From: Anaerocolumna sp. AGMB13025
GTDB lineage: Bacteria > Bacillota > Clostridia > Lachnospirales > Lachnospiraceae
Length of the DNA: 64,000 bases
Reading direction: 5' to 3'
Assembly: GCF_029689925.1 (NCBI RefSeq)
Contig: NZ_CP121445.1
Location: 3,580,501-3,644,500, forward strand
Below the pieces are notes generated by a model that was given only the letters and a program-made list of their open reading frames with translations, was not told the origin of the DNA and did no database searches. Numbering within the stretch: the stretch's first letter is position 1; each line of letters opens with the position of its first letter. Both the position numbers and the translations under genes were made by a program. This document shows positions 35,610 through 43,964 of the stretch, one piece after another.

Positions 35610-35780
35610 GTTCGGAGAACTTTCCTCGTATAAAAGAACAAAGAGTCTGGCTCGCCAGACTCTAGCGCTGACGCGCTGTCACGACAGTGACAATCTTCCT
35701 TAAGTGCGTCATGCGCATCCTGCCTGGAAGGCTTTTTAATTTATAGGAAAGTTCTTAGAACTTTCCTATAAATTAAAAAA
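35610..35780. repeat. Cluster of consecutive palindromes between rpsO and MATE gene
   Basis: At least five hairpins stand side by side: AGAGTCTGGC/GCCAGACTCT (35642-35663), AGCGC/GCGCT (35664-35677), TGTCAC/GTGACA (35677-35692), TGCG/CGCA near 35705-35717 and a 21-bp perfect stem (35733-35753 with 35760-35780) around CTTAGA. The left flank GTTCGGAGAACTTTCC echoes the last stem. It is richer in GC than its surroundings and non-coding. Confidence 0.8.
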
Positions 35781-35804
35781 GAGTGGACAAAATCCACTCT
35801 TTTA
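35776..35804 (-). terminator. rpsO terminator
   Basis: AAAAGAGTGGA and TCCACTCTTTT form a stem around five bases, followed on the minus strand by T-rich sequence that is also the arm of the 21-bp palindrome. About 80 bases past rpsO. Confidence 0.85.
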
Positions 35805-35880
35805 CTTTTAAAATTAGAATGCTCATGAAGTAATTATCTGCATTACCACACTACCAAACCGATTAATTGAAAGCCACCGA

Positions 35881-36147
35881 TTATTTTCTTAATCCTAAAC
35901 GTTCGATTAAAGTACGGTATCCTTCGATGTTCGTATTCTTTAAGTATTCAAGTAATCCTCTTCTTTGACCAACCATTTTAAGAAGACCTCTTCTTGAGTG
36001 ATGATCTTTCTTATTAATCTTTAAATGCTCTGTTAATTCGTTGATTCTTACAGTTAAAAGAGCAATCTGTACTTCAGGTGAACCAGTATCTGCTGGGGTT
36101 CTTCCGTAAGCTGCAATAACTTCTTGTTTCTTTTCTTTACTAATCAT
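35881..36147 (-). CDS. rpsO: Ribosomal protein S15
   Basis: 88 residues, the standard length. [51 protein letters not shown] is the S15 signature region binding 16S rRNA and helping subunit bridging. ATG 36147 with AGGAGG upstream. Its leader (36148-36290) carries the perfect palindrome GTGGCAGCTGCCAC, a possible site of S15 autoregulation. Confidence 0.97.
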   Translation of the reverse strand: MISKEKKQEVIAAYGRTPADTGSPEVQIALLTVRINELTEHLKINKKDHHSRRGLLKMVGQRRGLLEYLKNTNIEGYRTLIERLGLRK

Positions 36148-36294
36148 GTTTTTTTCCTCCTAAAATTGAAACGCCTCATACTAAGATTAAGGTCGGAGTG
36201 TCCTTATTCTGAGTATTGGCTGAAATGTGTGGCAGCTGCCACTTTGTTCTCTGATGGGATTTCTCATATTCTGAGACAATCACATACGACTTAT

Positions 36295-36323
36295 ATCATA
36301 ACACAGTATAAAAGAAATGTAAA
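36295..36323 (-). promoter_or_regulatory. rpsO promoter
   Basis: TTTACA (36323-36318), 17 bases, TATGAT (36300-36295), giving a leader of about 140 bases. The 28-bp tandem repeat array begins two bases upstream of the -35. Confidence 0.7.
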
Positions 36324-36324
36324 C

Positions 36325-36408
36325 AATAAATTATGCTAATTGAAGCAAAGCAAATAAATTATGCTAATTGAAGGAAACTCAACAAATTATGTTAATTGAA
36401 GCAAACAC
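36325..36408. repeat. 28-bp tandem repeat, three copies
   Basis: Copies at 36325-36352, 36353-36380 and 36381-36408 begin AATAAATTATGCTAATTGAA (third copy AACAAATTATGTTAATTGAA). An open frame across it is a by-product. It lies between the divergent rpsO and dpaA promoters. Confidence 0.85.
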
Positions 36409-36557
36409 CTTAAAATTAATTATAGTAATGGAAGCCTGCCAGATCAATTACTTTTTAGTCTGCTATGTCTTAAGAATAATAACCGCCGGCAGCCGAATTT
36501 ACGTAAAACATCATAAAAACAACTTTTTTGTAAATAACTGCACTTGTGAAAGTACGA

Positions 36558-36584
36558 ACTTTTTACTGTAAAATCCATATATTG
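36558..36584 (+). promoter_or_regulatory. Candidate sigma-K promoter of dpaAB
   Basis: AC (36558-36559), 16 bases, CATATATTG (36576-36584), close to the sigma-K consensus AC-N16/17-CATAnnnTA with one mismatch in the last two positions. Dipicolinate synthase is made in the mother cell under sigma-K in Bacillus, so the site fits the gene. It is 44 bases before the start codon. Confidence 0.55.
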
Positions 36585-36627
36585 AAGCATGCAATACTAT
36601 TAACTTAAGTTTTAAGGGAGGCAATAT

Positions 36628-37518
36628 ATGAATCCTGTTAGTTATGATTTTGCAATTATCGGCGGCGATATGAGGCAGATTTATATGGCAAATGAGTTAG
36701 TCGCCCGTAATTACTCTGTTATTGTATACGGTCTTCTGGATCCAATATTAGATTCATCCTGCACTGCCGCAGATTCCCTGGCAGATGCTATAGATTCCAG
36801 TCATATCATACTCACCCCCATTCCTGTTTCAAAGGATGGCAAAACAATTATTTCCCAAAAAGCACAACCTGATTTAACCATCTACCATTTACTCCGTTTA
36901 CTCTCTCCGGGTCAGAAATTATATGGCGGCTGCTTAACAAAGGAAATCAAAAAGCAGTGTGACAGCAATCATATATTTTATCATGACTTCATGGAACAGG
37001 AGGAAGTCATCTTATTCAATACCATTGCTACGGCAGAAGGTACCCTTGCAGAGGCCATTCTTTCCAGTACTACCAACCTCCACGGAAGTTCCTGCCTTAT
37101 TTTAGGCTATGGCAGGTGCGCCCGTACCCTGGCAGATAAATTAAGAGGCCTTTGCGGTCATATTGATATTGCGGCACGATCTCCCCTTGCCCTTGCGGCT
37201 GCAAATGCAGCTTCTCTTGGTACTGTTTTGCTTTCATCCCTGGAGGAAAAAATCGACCAGTACGATTATATATTTAATACGATACCTTCTCTTGTACTTA
37301 CAAGAGAGATCCTTGTTAAAACAAACCCGGACGTGATCATTATCGATATTTCATCGGCACCGGGCGGAGTTGATTTCGCTGCCTCCAAAGAATTAGAACG
37401 AGCTGCAAAACTTTGCCTCGGACTTCCAGGTAAATATGCACCAAAATCCTCGGCGTACTTTTTAATTGATTACCTGTTAACTAATCTAGAAAGAAGTGAT
37501 TCGTATGTCATTGCATAA
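36628..37518 (+). CDS. dpaA: Dipicolinate synthase subunit A
   Basis: 296 residues (SpoVFA). FAIIGGDMRQIYMANELVARNY is the first domain; CLILGYGRCARTLADKL is the NAD(P)-binding loop and VIIDISSAPGGVDF a conserved late segment. With DpaB it oxidises dihydrodipicolinate to dipicolinic acid, the spore-core chelator that gives heat resistance. ATG 36628 with GGGAGG upstream. It overlaps dpaB by 14 bases. This is direct evidence for a sporulating organism. Confidence 0.93.
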   Translation: MNPVSYDFAIIGGDMRQIYMANELVARNYSVIVYGLLDPILDSSCTAADSLADAIDSSHIILTPIPVSKDGKTIISQKAQPDLTIYHLLRLLSPGQKLYGGCLTKEIKKQCDSNHIFYHDFMEQEEVILFNTIATAEGTLAEAILSSTTNLHGSSCLILGYGRCARTLADKLRGLCGHIDIAARSPLALAAANAASLGTVLLSSLEEKIDQYDYIFNTIPSLVLTREILVKTNPDVIIIDISSAPGGVDFAASKELERAAKLCLGLPGKYAPKSSAYFLIDYLLTNLERSDSYVIA

Positions 37519-38092
37519 TAAAAATATAGGAATTGCCTTAACCGGTTCCTTTTGTACATTTGATAAGGCATTTGAAGAAATTGAACATCTTTTAACAGAA
37601 GATGCAAATGTTTACCCTGTTCTATCCTTTAACGCACAAAAAATTGATAGTAGATTTGGCAAAGCTGCTGACTTTTATGAAAGATTAAAACAGCTTACCG
37701 GCAGGGATCCCATCACCACCATTGAGGATGCAGAACCTGTGGGACCAAAAAACATGTTTGATATTATGGCCATTATTCCCTGCACCGGTAATACACTGGC
37801 AAAACTTGCAAATGGTATAACCGACACTCCGGTGCTTATGGCTGCGAAAGCCCATATTAGGAATAATAAACCTCTAGTAATCTCCCTGGCTACTAATGAT
37901 GCACTCGGAATGAATTTAAAAAATGTCGGTGCCTTATTAAATGCCAAGGATATCTATTTTGTTCCATTTGGTCAGGATAGTCCGGAAAGCAAACCAAAAT
38001 CCATGATAGCCCATACCCATCTGCTGAAACTTACCCTTGAAAGCGCCTTGGAAGGCAAACAGATCCAGCCTGTAATTATCAGTCCTTTCTGA
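37505..38092 (+). CDS. dpaB: Dipicolinate synthase subunit B
   Basis: 195 residues (SpoVFB), a flavoprotein-fold subunit: IGIALTGSFCTFDKAFEEIEHL at the start, MAIIPCTGNTLAKLANGITDTPVLMAAKAHIRN in the middle and a KPKSM region near the end. It works with DpaA. ATG 37505 fits the usual N-terminus; a GTG at 37496 is the alternative. No asd/dapG/dapA genes follow, unlike the Bacillus operon. Confidence 0.93.
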   Translation: MSLHNKNIGIALTGSFCTFDKAFEEIEHLLTEDANVYPVLSFNAQKIDSRFGKAADFYERLKQLTGRDPITTIEDAEPVGPKNMFDIMAIIPCTGNTLAKLANGITDTPVLMAAKAHIRNNKPLVISLATNDALGMNLKNVGALLNAKDIYFVPFGQDSPESKPKSMIAHTHLLKLTLESALEGKQIQPVIISPF

Positions 38093-38180
38093 TAATCCCC
38101 GGGATATCATATAGAATAATAACCTATATGAATCCCCTACATATTCTTAACTCCCTTATAAATCTACTATTTTTTACTTT

Positions 38181-38268
38181 GATAACCTTTATAAACTTAT
38201 AACTATCTATTTCTTTAATAACTTGATGAAACTTATATCTATTTATTTCTTTAATAACCTTTACAAAT
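38181..38268. repeat. Imperfect 36-bp direct repeat
   Basis: CTATTTCTTTAATAAC-containing units occur near 38194-38222 and 38230-38258, flanked by CTTTATAAA/CTTTACAAA. Otherwise 38093-38383 is AT-rich and empty. Confidence 0.6.
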
Positions 38269-38383
38269 CTCCTATATCGGAATATCCATTATATCTTCTC
38301 TTTTTTCTGTGGGTTAATCTGATCGTATCAGAACACTAAACTCCTGTTTCATCTTTACAACACCATCTATATATATTGACTGA

Positions 38384-39031
38384 TCAACCGCCCAGTGTTA
38401 TATCCTGATTCTGGTACCAATCAAGCGCATCATATAGGTGCTGTATCTTAAATTCCGGCCACATCTCATCAATAACATAAAAGTCCGCATAGATGGACTG
38501 AACCGGCAAAAAGCCGCTGAGTCTCCTTCTGCCACCCCATCTTATTATTAAATCCATTCTGGATATATCAGAAGAGGCAATCCCTGCCGTAAAACTATCT
38601 TTTTCTGCTTTTAAAGAATGGCTTAAATCCCAATCCCAGCCATAATTGACTAAAAAATTAACATTCATTAGACCGTTTCCAAAGGTTACCCGGTTTGTGA
38701 AGGGAAGCAGTTCCTTGGGAAATAAAGGAGTACCGGTATTGCCGATTACAAGAAGATTGGCATCTTCCTTTGTTAACTGCATAACAGAATCCACACAGGC
38801 TTTTTGGAATGCCAGGGTCTGGACGGAAGGCCGTTTTGTATTATCCTGGGTAAAACCGTAAAAGGTCATTTCTTTGATACCCAAATTAATACATTCCCGG
38901 TAAAGTAAAAACCCCGGTTCGATACCGTGTCCGTAACCTTCTTCCTTGCTTAAACCGTTACTTTGAGCCCATCTTCTGTTTCCGTCAGGTATAATACCAA
39001 TATGGCGGGGCAGTCGTTTGAATTGAGTCAT
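38384..39031 (-). CDS. Divergent cis-prenyltransferase (UppS-like)
   Basis: 215 residues, shorter than typical UppS (about 250). The diphosphate-binding Asp motif IIPDGNRRWA (Asp16) is present, and R164, R170 and S172 match the IPP-binding Arg/Ser residues. However the RTSGExRLSNF motif reads RWGGRRRLSGF (Glu to Arg168, Asn to Gly173) and FSTENWKRP reads FTQDNTKRP (Glu to Asp, Trp to Thr). It probably condenses isopentenyl diphosphate but with altered chain length or acceptor; it may not be the housekeeping UppS. It converges on dpaAB. ATG 39031 with AAGGATG upstream. Confidence 0.75.
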   Translation of the reverse strand: MTQFKRLPRHIGIIPDGNRRWAQSNGLSKEEGYGHGIEPGFLLYRECINLGIKEMTFYGFTQDNTKRPSVQTLAFQKACVDSVMQLTKEDANLLVIGNTGTPLFPKELLPFTNRVTFGNGLMNVNFLVNYGWDWDLSHSLKAEKDSFTAGIASSDISRMDLIIRWGGRRRLSGFLPVQSIYADFYVIDEMWPEFKIQHLYDALDWYQNQDITLGG

Positions 39032-39089
39032 CCCTACATCCTTCTTTCTTAGCCTATGTTCTTTTGTATCCTATCATATCTGAAATCCT

Positions 39090-39235
39090 TTTGTTTCAAT
39101 TCATTTCTATCAATCCATTTCTTTCAATCCATTATTATACTCCTTTTGTTTCAATCCTATTGATTTAATTCTCTTGCTTCATTTTTTTGTTTCATTTTTT
39201 TATTTCAATTTTTTTTAAATCTACTAGATTATTCC
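39090..39235. repeat. Degenerate TTTC/AATCC simple-sequence tract
   Basis: Alternating copies of TTTGTTTCAAT, CAATCCATTTCTTT and TTTCATTTTTTT fill the space upstream of the prenyltransferase-like gene. Within 39032-39364 there is also a small hairpin AAAAGTAT/ATACTTTT (39312-39330), perhaps a terminator for the J-domain gene. Confidence 0.55.
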
Positions 39236-39364
39236 TTTTGTATTCATAGTAACAGTAAAGTACATGGTTGTCTATCATGTCTATAATAAAATTAAAAATG
39301 ACCCGCAGCCTAAAAGTATATGATACTTTTCCGTCTGTCGGATCACGTTTTTAATACCTGCTGG

Positions 39365-39853
39365 TTATTTTATATGAAGTGACTCAAACTGCTCAATTAA
39401 TTCAATAAACTTGGCACCATCTCCGCCGGTATCCGGATGATACCGTTTGGCAAGTTCCCTGAACTTCTTTTTAACAGCACCTGTGTCTGCATCAAAGGGA
39501 AGTCCAAACTGGGCAAGGATATCAGGATCATAGAGACTCTTATCAAGCAATCCATTGTCTTTATATAATTGATAATAAACACCATAATAATACTCACATA
39601 TGATATTTTTAAGTTCCTCTTTATTCATTTTAACTAAACGGTTTAAAGGATATTTAACCGGTTTTGAAGTATCTTCATGGAGATCAAAAAACTCATCCCA
39701 AACTAGTCTTATTTGATTCAGTTTTTTCAGTGCAGCCAGTTTGCTATTACTTTCCGAGAAATCCACCACATGAAATCGTATTTTAAGTTCCACTTTCTTT
39801 AGGTTTCTGATTTTTCTCTTGATTTCACTACAACTAATAAAACAGTCTGACAT
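39365..39853 (-). CDS. C-terminal J-domain protein
   Basis: 162 residues. The first about 100 residues are charged helices of no recognised family; residues about 105-160 are a J-domain with FGLPFDADTGAVKKKFRELAKRYHPDTGGDGAKF, including the HPD motif needed to stimulate DnaK ATPase. It is therefore a co-chaperone for Hsp70 with an unknown client. ATG 39853 has GGGGG six bases upstream; an upstream frame extension lacks support. It is 84 bases downstream of the HPr-like gene. Confidence 0.75.
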   Translation of the reverse strand: MSDCFISCSEIKRKIRNLKKVELKIRFHVVDFSESNSKLAALKKLNQIRLVWDEFFDLHEDTSKPVKYPLNRLVKMNKEELKNIICEYYYGVYYQLYKDNGLLDKSLYDPDILAQFGLPFDADTGAVKKKFRELAKRYHPDTGGDGAKFIELIEQFESLHIK

Positions 39854-39937
39854 AATTACCCCCAGGTTTTGCCGGCATTTTTCGTACTTCAAAGGCTGAT
39901 ATCTTATTGTAGCCTTTTGCAGTACGAATTGCAATAA

Positions 39938-40174
39938 TTATTTCACCATGTATTTCCGAAGTCTTTTCATTATTTCATCTAATTCTTCCTTTTCCGCGTA
40001 TATGTCAAGCCTCACCGGTTTTGCTAAATCCAAACTAAAGATCCCCATAATTGACTTAGCATTAATTACATACCGGTCCGATACTAGATCCAGATCTGCA
40101 TTGATCTTGCTGGTATCGCTAACAAACTCTTTTATCCGATCAGTGGAATTAATTAAAATTTGAATCGTTTTCAA
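39938..40174 (-). CDS. HPr-like protein lacking the phosphohistidine (Crh-like)
   Basis: 78 residues with the length and C-terminal half of HPr: VINAKSIMGIFSLDLAKPVRLDIYAE. The serine of the KSIMG motif (Ser41; Ser46 of HPr) is kept, but the N-terminal GLHARP loop with the phosphorylatable His is replaced by DRIKEFVSD, so it cannot carry sugar-phosphotransferase phosphate. This resembles Bacillus Crh, a regulatory HPr paralogue, though it is more diverged. Start is TTG 40174 behind AGGAGG. Downstream partner: the J-domain gene. Confidence 0.7.
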   Translation of the reverse strand: MKTIQILINSTDRIKEFVSDTSKINADLDLVSDRYVINAKSIMGIFSLDLAKPVRLDIYAEKEELDEIMKRLRKYMVK

Positions 40175-40430
40175 GGTTTCAACCCCCTCCTATTATTATG
40201 AAACAGCATATTCTATGCAGGAGCTGGTTAAAAAATTCATATTTTACGTAATTATTTCCATTTTAACCGCAGTTTGTGTACTTTATTGCATATTAAAAGA
40301 ATATTTTGTAAAGAAAATTCCTAAAAAACAACTACATAGCATTCTTAATAACCAATAAACTAACACTGACTGGATTACACCGTTTAAAAGTGTCTCTAAA
40401 AGTTTTTAAGATACGCCGCTTATTACCGCA

Positions 40431-41990
40431 TTATAATAAATGAATCGTATCAACCACAAGGGGACCTTTCTCACAGATTAGTTGAATGATATGTCTTTCG
40501 CTGGCAGCACACCGGAATACCCCAGTAAAACTATTAACTCCTGCAATCTCCTTTTTTATCACCTGCTCTTGCCCATTAAGCTCCATTCTAATAGTTCCGT
40601 TTCCGCTTACCATCACAACAGCCGTAACCACCTCTTTATCACTACAAAATGCATAACCTACGCTATCCCTGTCATATAACTGTAGAACAAGATTCTCTTC
40701 TTTGGGTTGTTCCTCTCCTCCGTAACGCTTATACTCTACCTCACCGGTTTTACCATTTTCAAACAGTATTGTCACTGGTTCAGACTTACGAAGGTCTGCT
40801 CCCGGCATGCGCCTGGAATAAATCTGATAATCATCATATGCTTCACAGGGAATGATTACCGGCACTTGTCTTTTAAGTGCGTGGAATACCATGTCATTTA
40901 CTTTGTATTCTGCAATGGCTGTTAAGAAATTATTAAAAATCCATATTGCTTTTTCCCGCTTTATCTCTTGCTTTGTGTCAATCCAGTTGATTATCTCTGT
41001 TAAACCCTCCGGTTCAGAAAAAGTAATTGGTGAATTGGTACAATCCATTTTTTTATACGACCAGAAAGACCAGCTTATCCCTAAGCGCTCAAATAAAGGA
41101 AATGCTGTCGTATACCAGTCACAGTTATTCTCCCCGCCTTCTCCCATATACAAGGGTACCTTCAGACGTTTGGCAGTATCTATGAACTCTTTAAGGCTTT
41201 CTTTATCCGGATTACTCCAGTACTTATGGAATTGCAGCATAATATTCTCTGCCGCTTCTTCTTCCGTTAGTTCATCAAATATAGTAAAATCAGTTGACCA
41301 ATGGACACCTTCTAAAATAATCATATGATTTTGATCAACCTTTCTTATTTCTTTCATTAGCCTGCGGTAGAGTGGTATCAGCTGATTATAATACTGTTTA
41401 TTCCATTCCGGCAGCGGTTCATTTAATAAATCATAACCGGCAATGATTTCTTCTTTGGCATACCGGCTTGCAAGCATCTGCCATAAGGAAAGCAGTTCTT
41501 CTTTATACTGCTCCTCCAGAAACAAACCGGGTTCATCCTTTTCACTGTCGTCTATATTCTGACCTGTCTGTCCTCCGGGTGCTCCATGCATATCCAGTAT
41601 GACATAGATCTGATATTTTTTACACCACCGAATTAACCGGTCTACCCGTGCAATCGTCTCCGGGATAAATTCCATTTTTCTGTCTTTTATTTCATAAAGG
41701 TGTCTTGCATTTAAGGGCAGTCTTACAGAATTAAACCCCTCCTTTGCAATTAACTCAATATCCTTCTCTGTTATGTAGCGGTCGTAATACTCTTTCCAAA
41801 AGTAAGCGGCATATTCACTGCCGCAAAGCTCGATCAGCATTTTTTCCATCCGCCTTGGACGGTCGCATTTTGTATAGAGTTTCCACATATACCCCTCGGG
41901 TAAAAACCATCCTCCAAGACCGAAACCTCTAAGTAAAATCGGTTTTCCACCACAGAAAATTCCCTCATTCTCTGCTTTTATAAAAGCCAT
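40431..41990 (-). CDS. Glycoside hydrolase family 5 (cellulase-type) protein
   Basis: 519 residues. An (alpha/beta)8 catalytic domain (about 10-350) has LLRGFGLGGWFLPEG, DMHGAPGGQTGQNIDDS, acid/base Glu191 in DLLNEPLPEW and nucleophile Glu284 in YMGEGGENN. The last 150 residues look like a beta-sandwich accessory domain. No signal peptide, so it cleaves imported oligosaccharides inside the cell, probably beta-glucosides or beta-mannosides. It is the last gene of the ABC transporter unit, 60 bases behind a permease. ATG with GGGAGG. Confidence 0.85.
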   Translation of the reverse strand: MAFIKAENEGIFCGGKPILLRGFGLGGWFLPEGYMWKLYTKCDRPRRMEKMLIELCGSEYAAYFWKEYYDRYITEKDIELIAKEGFNSVRLPLNARHLYEIKDRKMEFIPETIARVDRLIRWCKKYQIYVILDMHGAPGGQTGQNIDDSEKDEPGLFLEEQYKEELLSLWQMLASRYAKEEIIAGYDLLNEPLPEWNKQYYNQLIPLYRRLMKEIRKVDQNHMIILEGVHWSTDFTIFDELTEEEAAENIMLQFHKYWSNPDKESLKEFIDTAKRLKVPLYMGEGGENNCDWYTTAFPLFERLGISWSFWSYKKMDCTNSPITFSEPEGLTEIINWIDTKQEIKREKAIWIFNNFLTAIAEYKVNDMVFHALKRQVPVIIPCEAYDDYQIYSRRMPGADLRKSEPVTILFENGKTGEVEYKRYGGEEQPKEENLVLQLYDRDSVGYAFCSDKEVVTAVVMVSGNGTIRMELNGQEQVIKKEIAGVNSFTGVFRCAASERHIIQLICEKGPLVVDTIHLL

Positions 41991-42050
41991 ATATTCTATT
42001 CCTCCCTTCGTCTGCCCCTGCTATACCAAACAAGTATTTATGATCTCATT

Positions 42051-42881
42051 TTATCCCTTTATTGCCCCATCCGCAATTCCTTTTAATATCTGCTTTTGAA
42101 ATATAGCATAAAAGATAATGACCGGGATTGCTGCCAGGATCAATGCGCTGAGGATAGCAGTCCAGTCACTGTTATACTGACCGAACAGAGTATTGGTAGA
42201 TAATAGAAGGCTGTATTTTTTATTATCTGAAATCGTGATGAGGGGCAGCAGGAAATCATTCCACATCCAAAGAACATTGGTAATACAGATTGTTGCCGTA
42301 ATCGGTTTTAGCATAGGCATAATAATATAGATAAAGGTCTTAAGCTGGAACGCACCGTCTATTGCAGCTGCTTCTTCAAGCTCCAGTGGAATCCCTTTTA
42401 CGAAGCCATGATATAAAAAAATTGCCATACTGACTCCAAGACCTGCATACACAAAAGAAAGCCCCAGTAGCGAATTCTTAATATGAAAGAACAAAACCAC
42501 TTTATATAAAGGAATCATAATCGAACTAAACGGAATCAGCATAGAGACTACAAAGAGACCAAATAGGAAGGAGGATAATTTTGTTTTAGTACGGCACAGC
42601 TTCCATCCAGCTAAGGCAGAGAATAAAATAATCATAGCTACACCGGTAAAGGAAAGAAATGCTGTATTCATAAGACTCCTTACAAAATGCATTTTTTTAA
42701 TGGTACGGATATAATTCTCAAAATGAATGGAGGACGGGAAAGATACTACATTTGTTAAGAGTTCCCCGTTGGTCTTAAAGGAGTTCATAAAGGCCATAAG
42801 CAAAGGATAAAGCCAAAATACTGCCATCAAGGAAAGAAGTGTGTATATGGCTGTATTCTTCCATAATCTTTTCAGTTTCAT
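42051..42881 (-). CDS. Carbohydrate ABC transporter permease (MalG/LacG type)
   Basis: 276 residues and six membrane segments. LPLELEEAAAIDGAFQLKTFIYIIMPMLKP is the EAA coupling loop of CUT1-family inner permeases, followed by WMWNDFLLPL. It pairs with the next permease to import an oligosaccharide. One base separates it from that gene. Confidence 0.9.
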   Translation of the reverse strand: MKLKRLWKNTAIYTLLSLMAVFWLYPLLMAFMNSFKTNGELLTNVVSFPSSIHFENYIRTIKKMHFVRSLMNTAFLSFTGVAMIILFSALAGWKLCRTKTKLSSFLFGLFVVSMLIPFSSIMIPLYKVVLFFHIKNSLLGLSFVYAGLGVSMAIFLYHGFVKGIPLELEEAAAIDGAFQLKTFIYIIMPMLKPITATICITNVLWMWNDFLLPLITISDNKKYSLLLSTNTLFGQYNSDWTAILSALILAAIPVIIFYAIFQKQILKGIADGAIKG

Positions 42882-42882
42882 T

Positions 42883-43761
42883 TTATAATTCCTGCTCCCT
42901 TCTTTTCATGACAGACAATTGAACTGCCGTTATTAAGAGCACTGCTAAAAATAATACGGTAGACTTGGCAGTGGCATAACCAAACCGTATATTTCCGGTA
43001 AAAGCTTCTTCATATATATTGATTGCAACAGACTGGGTTGCCCTGCCCGGACCTCCACCGGTTAAGGAATATATAACATCAAATACCTGGAAGGCGGAAT
43101 TTAAAGTCCAGAAAATACAGATGGTTACCCCATGACGAATCATAGGAAAAGTAACCCGCCAAAAACTCTGCCAGCTGCTGGCACCGTCTAATTTGGCAGC
43201 TTCGATTAAAAAAGCCGGAACTCCCTGCAGTGCAGCCATATATATAATCATCAGATAACCAACAGAGCCCCAGGCAGACACGATGATAATTGCCAGAAAG
43301 GAGTATTTAGGATCACCAATCCAGGATTTATCCAGAAATTTAAGCCCCCAGTTATCTGCCAGATAATAACATACTTTTGTAAAAATAAATGTCCACATAT
43401 AGCCGCCTATAATCATACTAATCATATTTGGCATATAAAAAAGGGTTCTGAAAAAGCCTTTTGCCTTACGTCTGCTTTCAATTCCCACTGCCAGTAACAA
43501 TGCCAGGATATTAGCTGCAAACACCATTACCACTACATACTTTAGGGTAAAGAACATGGATTTCCAAAAGTCAGTATCCTGAAATATTTCCAGAAAATTG
43601 TTTAACCCCACAAAGTGATAATTCTTATTCAGACCATTCCAGTCTGTCATGGAATAAAAAACCCCTGATATTGCTGGAAACAGCTTGAATATAATGTAAA
43701 CAACCAGTGCCGGAGCCACAAACAGCAGCAAACTTAGATTCTTATTTTTCTTCTTTGTCAA
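42883..43761 (-). CDS. Carbohydrate ABC transporter permease (MalF/LacF type)
   Basis: 292 residues, six membrane segments, with FLIEAAKLDGASSWQSFWRVTFPMI as the EAA coupling loop and VFDVIYSLTGGGPGRATQSVAINIYEEAF, typical of CUT1 permeases. Start TTG 43761 with GGAG twelve bases upstream. No ATPase gene is present in the unit; a shared MsmK-type ATPase encoded elsewhere is probably used. Confidence 0.9.
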   Translation of the reverse strand: MTKKKNKNLSLLLFVAPALVVYIIFKLFPAISGVFYSMTDWNGLNKNYHFVGLNNFLEIFQDTDFWKSMFFTLKYVVVMVFAANILALLLAVGIESRRKAKGFFRTLFYMPNMISMIIGGYMWTFIFTKVCYYLADNWGLKFLDKSWIGDPKYSFLAIIIVSAWGSVGYLMIIYMAALQGVPAFLIEAAKLDGASSWQSFWRVTFPMIRHGVTICIFWTLNSAFQVFDVIYSLTGGGPGRATQSVAINIYEEAFTGNIRFGYATAKSTVLFLAVLLITAVQLSVMKRREQEL

Positions 43762-43790
43762 TTTGTTCTAATCTCCTTTATTCGTAAATA

Positions 43791-43882
43791 GGACTGCTGT
43801 AAAATCTCAATAGTTGCAAATACTGGTAATAAGGTATTTATTTATCACTTAATAAACTATAAATCGTATTTTACAACAGCCC
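43791..43882. mobile_element. Small inverted-repeat element (92 bp)
   Basis: GGACTGCTGTAAAAT (43791-43805) pairs with ATTTTACAACAGCCC (43868-43882), two mismatches. It lies between the solute-binding protein and permease genes and resembles the ends of the element at 23204-23402. It could act as an RNA stem that tunes the binding-protein to permease ratio. Confidence 0.6.
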
Positions 43883-43964
43883 AAATCTGTTACTCCTTAC
43901 CTACTGCCCTATAAGCTAATTGTTAGTTTACTGACAGTTTCGCGTTCCCTTTCAAGGATTTACC

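Noticed and set aside
36368..36571. 67-codon plus-strand frame upstream of dpaA
   Set aside because: It begins in the 28-bp tandem repeat and overlaps the candidate sigma-K promoter; no ribosome binding site.
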